Of a stretch of DNA of 64,000 nucleotides, positions 61,297-64,000 are shown piece by piece. Each line of letters starts with the position of its first letter. Position 1 is the first letter of the stretch. The notes beneath the pieces are model-generated. The model was not told the DNA's origin. It searched no databases and saw only the letters and a program-made list of their open reading frames with translations. Origin of the DNA: Lachnospira sp900551945. Its GTDB lineage: Bacteria > Bacillota > Clostridia > Lachnospirales > Lachnospiraceae. The translations under genes were made by a program, and so were the position numbers. The stretch covers positions 1 through 64,000 of the forward strand of contig DBFCCI010000087.1 of NCBI GenBank assembly GCA_048380335.1, in the 5' to 3' direction.

Positions 61297-62280
61297 ATGA
61301 ATTTAATTGAAAGACCAAGAAGATTAAGACAAAATCCTATTATAAGGGGTATGGTAAGGGAAACTAGAGTGTCAGCGGACACACTTATTTATCCACTATT
61401 TGTTATTGAGGGTGAGAATATAAAGGAAGAAATTGCTTCGATGCCTGGACAGTACAGATATAGTATTGATAGAATTTCAGAAGAACTTGACAAGGTATGT
61501 ATGTCTGGGGTTAAGAGTATTCTTTTATTTGGTATTCCAGCTCATAAAGATGAATGTGGTAGTAGTGCGTGGGACAGTGAGGGGATTGTGCAAAAGGCAC
61601 TTAGATTTATTAAGGAAAAGTATCCACTTCTTTACTGTATAACTGATGTGTGTATGTGTGAATATACTTCGCATGGTCACTGTGGTATACTTCATGGTAA
61701 GGAAGTTGACAACGATAAGACTCTTGATGTGCTTTCAAAGGTTGCCCTTTCTCATGCTCAGGCAGGTGCTGATATGGTAGCCCCATCTGATATGATGGAC
61801 GGTCGTGTTTTAGCAATAAGAAATAAACTTGATGAAAATGGTCTTATTAACATTCCTATTATGGCATATTCTGTTAAGTATTCGTCTGCATTTTATGGCC
61901 CATTTAGAGAAGCAGCAGGTTCAGCTCCTGAATTTGGAGATAGAAAAGGATATCAGATGGATTATCACAATAGGAGAGAAGCAATAAGAGAAGCAGGTCT
62001 TGACATTGATGAAGGCGCAGATATTATTATGGTAAAGCCTGCGCTTTCTTATCTTGATGTTGTAAGAGAAGTTGCTAATACTTATACACAACCACTTGCT
62101 GTATACAGTGTAAGTGGTGAGTATGCTATGATAAAGGCAGCAGCGGCAGCAGGCTATATTGATGAGAAGTCAATAGTGTGTGAAACTAGTACAGCATTTT
62201 ATAGAGCAGGAGCAGATATGCTTATAACATATTATGCAAAGGAAATAGCAGGTTATATAAAAGAAGGATATATTGGTTAA
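61297..62280 (+). CDS. hemB: delta-aminolevulinic acid dehydratase (porphobilinogen synthase)
   Basis: HemB (327 residues) condenses two aminolevulinates to porphobilinogen. The zinc-binding Cys cluster is intact (ITDVCMCEYTSHGHCGILHG, about residues 117-136). The two Schiff-base lysines are in MAYSVKYSSAFYGPFREAAG and ADIIMVKPALSYLD. The N terminus RPRRLRQNPIIRGMVRET is typical. It follows the cobA-hemD gene by 150 bases, where only the AAGAAAGGA site is notable. Confidence 0.95.
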   Translation: MNLIERPRRLRQNPIIRGMVRETRVSADTLIYPLFVIEGENIKEEIASMPGQYRYSIDRISEELDKVCMSGVKSILLFGIPAHKDECGSSAWDSEGIVQKALRFIKEKYPLLYCITDVCMCEYTSHGHCGILHGKEVDNDKTLDVLSKVALSHAQAGADMVAPSDMMDGRVLAIRNKLDENGLINIPIMAYSVKYSSAFYGPFREAAGSAPEFGDRKGYQMDYHNRREAIREAGLDIDEGADIIMVKPALSYLDVVREVANTYTQPLAVYSVSGEYAMIKAAAAAGYIDEKSIVCETSTAFYRAGADMLITYYAKEIAGYIKEGYIG

Positions 62281-62293
62281 AAGAGGTGTGAAA

Positions 62294-63574
62294 ATGGTTA
62301 CAACTAAGTCAAAAGAATTATTTGAAAAAGCAGTTGAGCTTATGCCAGGTGGTGTAAATAGTCCTGTAAGAGCATTTGGCCCAGTAGGTGGACAGCCTGT
62401 ATTTATTGACAGTGCAAAGGGACAGTATATTACAGATGTTGATGGCAATAAATACATAGATTATATTGGCTCTTGGGGGCCTATGATACTAGGTCACAAT
62501 GATGAACGTATAGTTGAAGCAATTACTAAGCAGATAGAAAAAGGAATAAGTTATGGTGCGGCAACACAGCTTGAAGTTGAGATGGCACAGCTTATGTGTG
62601 ATATTGTTCCTGCACTTGAAATGGTAAGAATGGTTAATTCTGGAACAGAAGCCGTAATGAGTGCTATTCGTACAGCAAGAGGTTTTACGGGAAAAAATAA
62701 ATTTATTAAGTTTGAAGGAAATTATCATGGTCATTCAGATGCGCTTCTTGTAAAGGCAGGAAGTGGTGTTATGACAGCGGGAATACCTGACAGTAGTGGT
62801 GTACCTGCTAATTGTGTTAAGGATACACTTACAGCCGTATACAATGATATTGAAAGTGTAAGAAAGCTTTTTGAAGAAAATAAAAACGAAATAGCTTGTG
62901 TTATTGTTGAACCCGTAGCGGCTAATATGGGGGTTGTGCTTCCAAAGGAGGACTTCATTAAAGGACTTAGACAACTTTGTGATGAAAATAACGCACTTCT
63001 TATTTTTGATGAAGTAATAACTGGTTTTAGATTAGGGCTTACGGGGGCTAGTGGATATTTTAACATTAAGCCAGACCTTATTACCTATGGTAAGATAATA
63101 GGTGGTGGTATGCCAGTTGGAGCTTATGGTGGAAGAAAAGATGTTATGCAGGTTGTATCGCCAGTTGGTTCGGTATATCAAGCAGGAACATTGAGTGGTA
63201 ATCCTGTGGCTATGGCAGCAGGTATTACACAGCTTAAGATATTAAGAAGTTGTCCTGAAGTTTATGAGAAAACTTTTGCATTAGGTGAAAGATTAAGAAG
63301 TGGTGCTAAAAATATTATTGAAAAGGCTGGACGTTCTTATAAGGTGACAGGAGTTGGTTCGCTTGCTTGTATATTCTTTACAGATAAAGATGTAGTTGAT
63401 TACACATCAGCTAAGACATCTGATACACAGGCATTTGCCAAGTATTTTAATTATATGCTTTCTAATGGTAATTATTTTGGCCCTAGTCAGTTTGAGTCTA
63501 TTTTCGTATCTGCGGCACATACAGAGAGTGATATAGATAAGACATTAGCTGATATAGAAAATTATTTTAAGTAA
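62294..63574 (+). CDS. hemL: glutamate-1-semialdehyde 2,1-aminomutase
   Basis: HemL (426 residues) converts glutamate-1-semialdehyde to 5-aminolevulinate with PLP. The start is ATG 62294 behind AAGAGGTG; a longer frame from 62273 overlaps hemB and the site. Visible are ELMPGGVNSPVRAFGPVGGQ, NSGTEAVMSAIRTARGFTGK, FEGNYHGHSDALLVKAGSG, FDEVITGFRL and the PLP lysine in ITYGKIIGGGMPVGAYGG. It ends the hem group, which runs hemA-hemC-cobA/hemD-hemB-hemL, though pathway order is different. Confidence 0.95.
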   Translation: MVTTKSKELFEKAVELMPGGVNSPVRAFGPVGGQPVFIDSAKGQYITDVDGNKYIDYIGSWGPMILGHNDERIVEAITKQIEKGISYGAATQLEVEMAQLMCDIVPALEMVRMVNSGTEAVMSAIRTARGFTGKNKFIKFEGNYHGHSDALLVKAGSGVMTAGIPDSSGVPANCVKDTLTAVYNDIESVRKLFEENKNEIACVIVEPVAANMGVVLPKEDFIKGLRQLCDENNALLIFDEVITGFRLGLTGASGYFNIKPDLITYGKIIGGGMPVGAYGGRKDVMQVVSPVGSVYQAGTLSGNPVAMAAGITQLKILRSCPEVYEKTFALGERLRSGAKNIIEKAGRSYKVTGVGSLACIFFTDKDVVDYTSAKTSDTQAFAKYFNYMLSNGNYFGPSQFESIFVSAAHTESDIDKTLADIENYFK

Positions 63575-63650
63575 TTTATTTTCACACTAATTTAACTTTG
63601 ACCACTACATTTTGTTTTTTGAAGTGATATTTGTATGGAATATGTTTTTG

Positions 63651-63679
63651 TTGTTTATGGAATAAAAAGGTGTTATAAT
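63651..63679 (+). promoter_or_regulatory. promoter of the nitroreductase gene
   Basis: TTGTTT (63651-63656), a 17-base spacer and a perfect TATAAT (63674-63679), about 70 bases ahead of the start codon. Confidence 0.65.
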
Positions 63680-63747
63680 TAAACAATCAAGTAACTTATA
63701 AATACTAAATATTTGTTATTAGTTATGTGCAGAAAGGATTGTGTGTT

Positions 63748-64000
63748 ATGAACGAAGTTATTAGTAATATTATTAGTAGAAGAAGTATAAGAAAGTTTTC
63801 TGATAAGAAGATTGATAAGAGTATTTTAGAAGAGCTTGTGCTTACTGGGCTTCATGCGCCTAGTGGAATGGGCAAAAAGACTTGGAAGTTTACAGTAGTT
63901 ACTAATGAAGAAGCTATTAAGAAGCTTTGTAAGGTTGTAGGTGATGTGTTAGGTCGTGATGGCTATAATATGTATAATCCAGTAGCTCTTATTATTCCAT
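63748..64000 (+). CDS. nitroreductase-family protein (partial, cut by window end)
   Basis: The first 84 residues of a flavin-dependent nitroreductase-like protein are seen, from ATG 63748 behind AGAAAGG. The N-terminal signature IISRRSIRKFSDKKIDKSIL and LHAPSGMGKKTWKFTVVTN (the FMN-binding loop) are clear. The other half lies beyond the window. The usual substrates are quinones or nitro compounds; the real one is unknown. Confidence 0.85.
   Translation, partial: MNEVISNIISRRSIRKFSDKKIDKSILEELVLTGLHAPSGMGKKTWKFTVVTNEEAIKKLCKVVGDVLGRDGYNMYNPVALIIP

Overview
The window is AT-rich, densely coded chromosomal DNA from a Gram-positive anaerobe of the class Clostridia, most likely a member of the Lachnospiraceae. 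This is inferred from the base composition, from Bacillus-like gene orders (scpA-scpB; ylxM-ffh-rpsP-khpA-rimM; rplS-lepB-rbgA-rnhB-ylqG-ylqH-yraN), from strictly anaerobic enzymes (hybrid cluster protein, oxygen-independent cobalamin pathway) and from a pectinesterase typical of gut pectin degraders. No rRNA, tRNA, CRISPR array, phage or transposase gene was seen.

Layout. 0-2.5 kb: a small membrane protein and a VanZ-like protein among broken genes (arginase-like, SDR and AraC remnants). 2.5-6.7 kb: a membrane protein, an OmpR/PhoB-type two-component system and a lipoprotein. 6.9-9.7 kb: an intracellular-looking pectinesterase (minus strand), a GNAT acetyltransferase and a CgeB-like glycosyltransferase. 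9.8-10.1 kb: a 6S RNA candidate with its own promoter and terminator. 10.4-21.3 kb: a SpoIID/LytB protein, a YihY/BrkB membrane protein, then scpA, scpB, an M18 aminopeptidase, prmA, rsmE, a cysteine desulfurase and thiI. 21.7-25.9 kb: a histidine-less HPr-like protein, mtaB, ylxM, ffh, rpsP and khpA. 26-36 kb: rimM, an accessory insert where trmD normally lies, then rplS, lepB, rbgA, rnhB, ylqG- and ylqH-like genes, yraN, pgeF and a small alarmone synthetase. 36-38.1 kb: hcp, a DUF1858 protein and a ferredoxin. 38.3-42 kb: a decay zone (deleted LysR gene, frameshifted MATE gene, deleted Phd antitoxin, orphan HicB, two unknowns).

42-63.6 kb is a long tetrapyrrole block, all on the plus strand: cobO, cobT, cbiD, cbiF, cbiH, cbiET, cbiA, cobU, cobS, a second cobU-like gene, cbiB, cobD, cbiP, cbiC, then hemA, hemC, a cobA-hemD fusion, hemB and hemL. 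The hem genes take glutamyl-tRNA to uroporphyrinogen III and precorrin-2. The cbi/cob genes build the corrin ring, attach aminopropanol and assemble the nucleotide loop. Genes for precorrin-2 dehydrogenase, cobaltochelatase, CbiL, CbiG and CbiJ are not in the window. A partial nitroreductase ends it.

The most unusual content is non-coding. Three families of short palindromic elements recur between genes and are named here Rep-A, Rep-B and Rep-C. Rep-B sits at the 3' end of three genes, always in the same orientation to the gene, so that its terminal repeat holds the stop codon. One Rep-A copy supplies the last codons of cbiD. All three Rep-C copies lie in the cobalamin locus.
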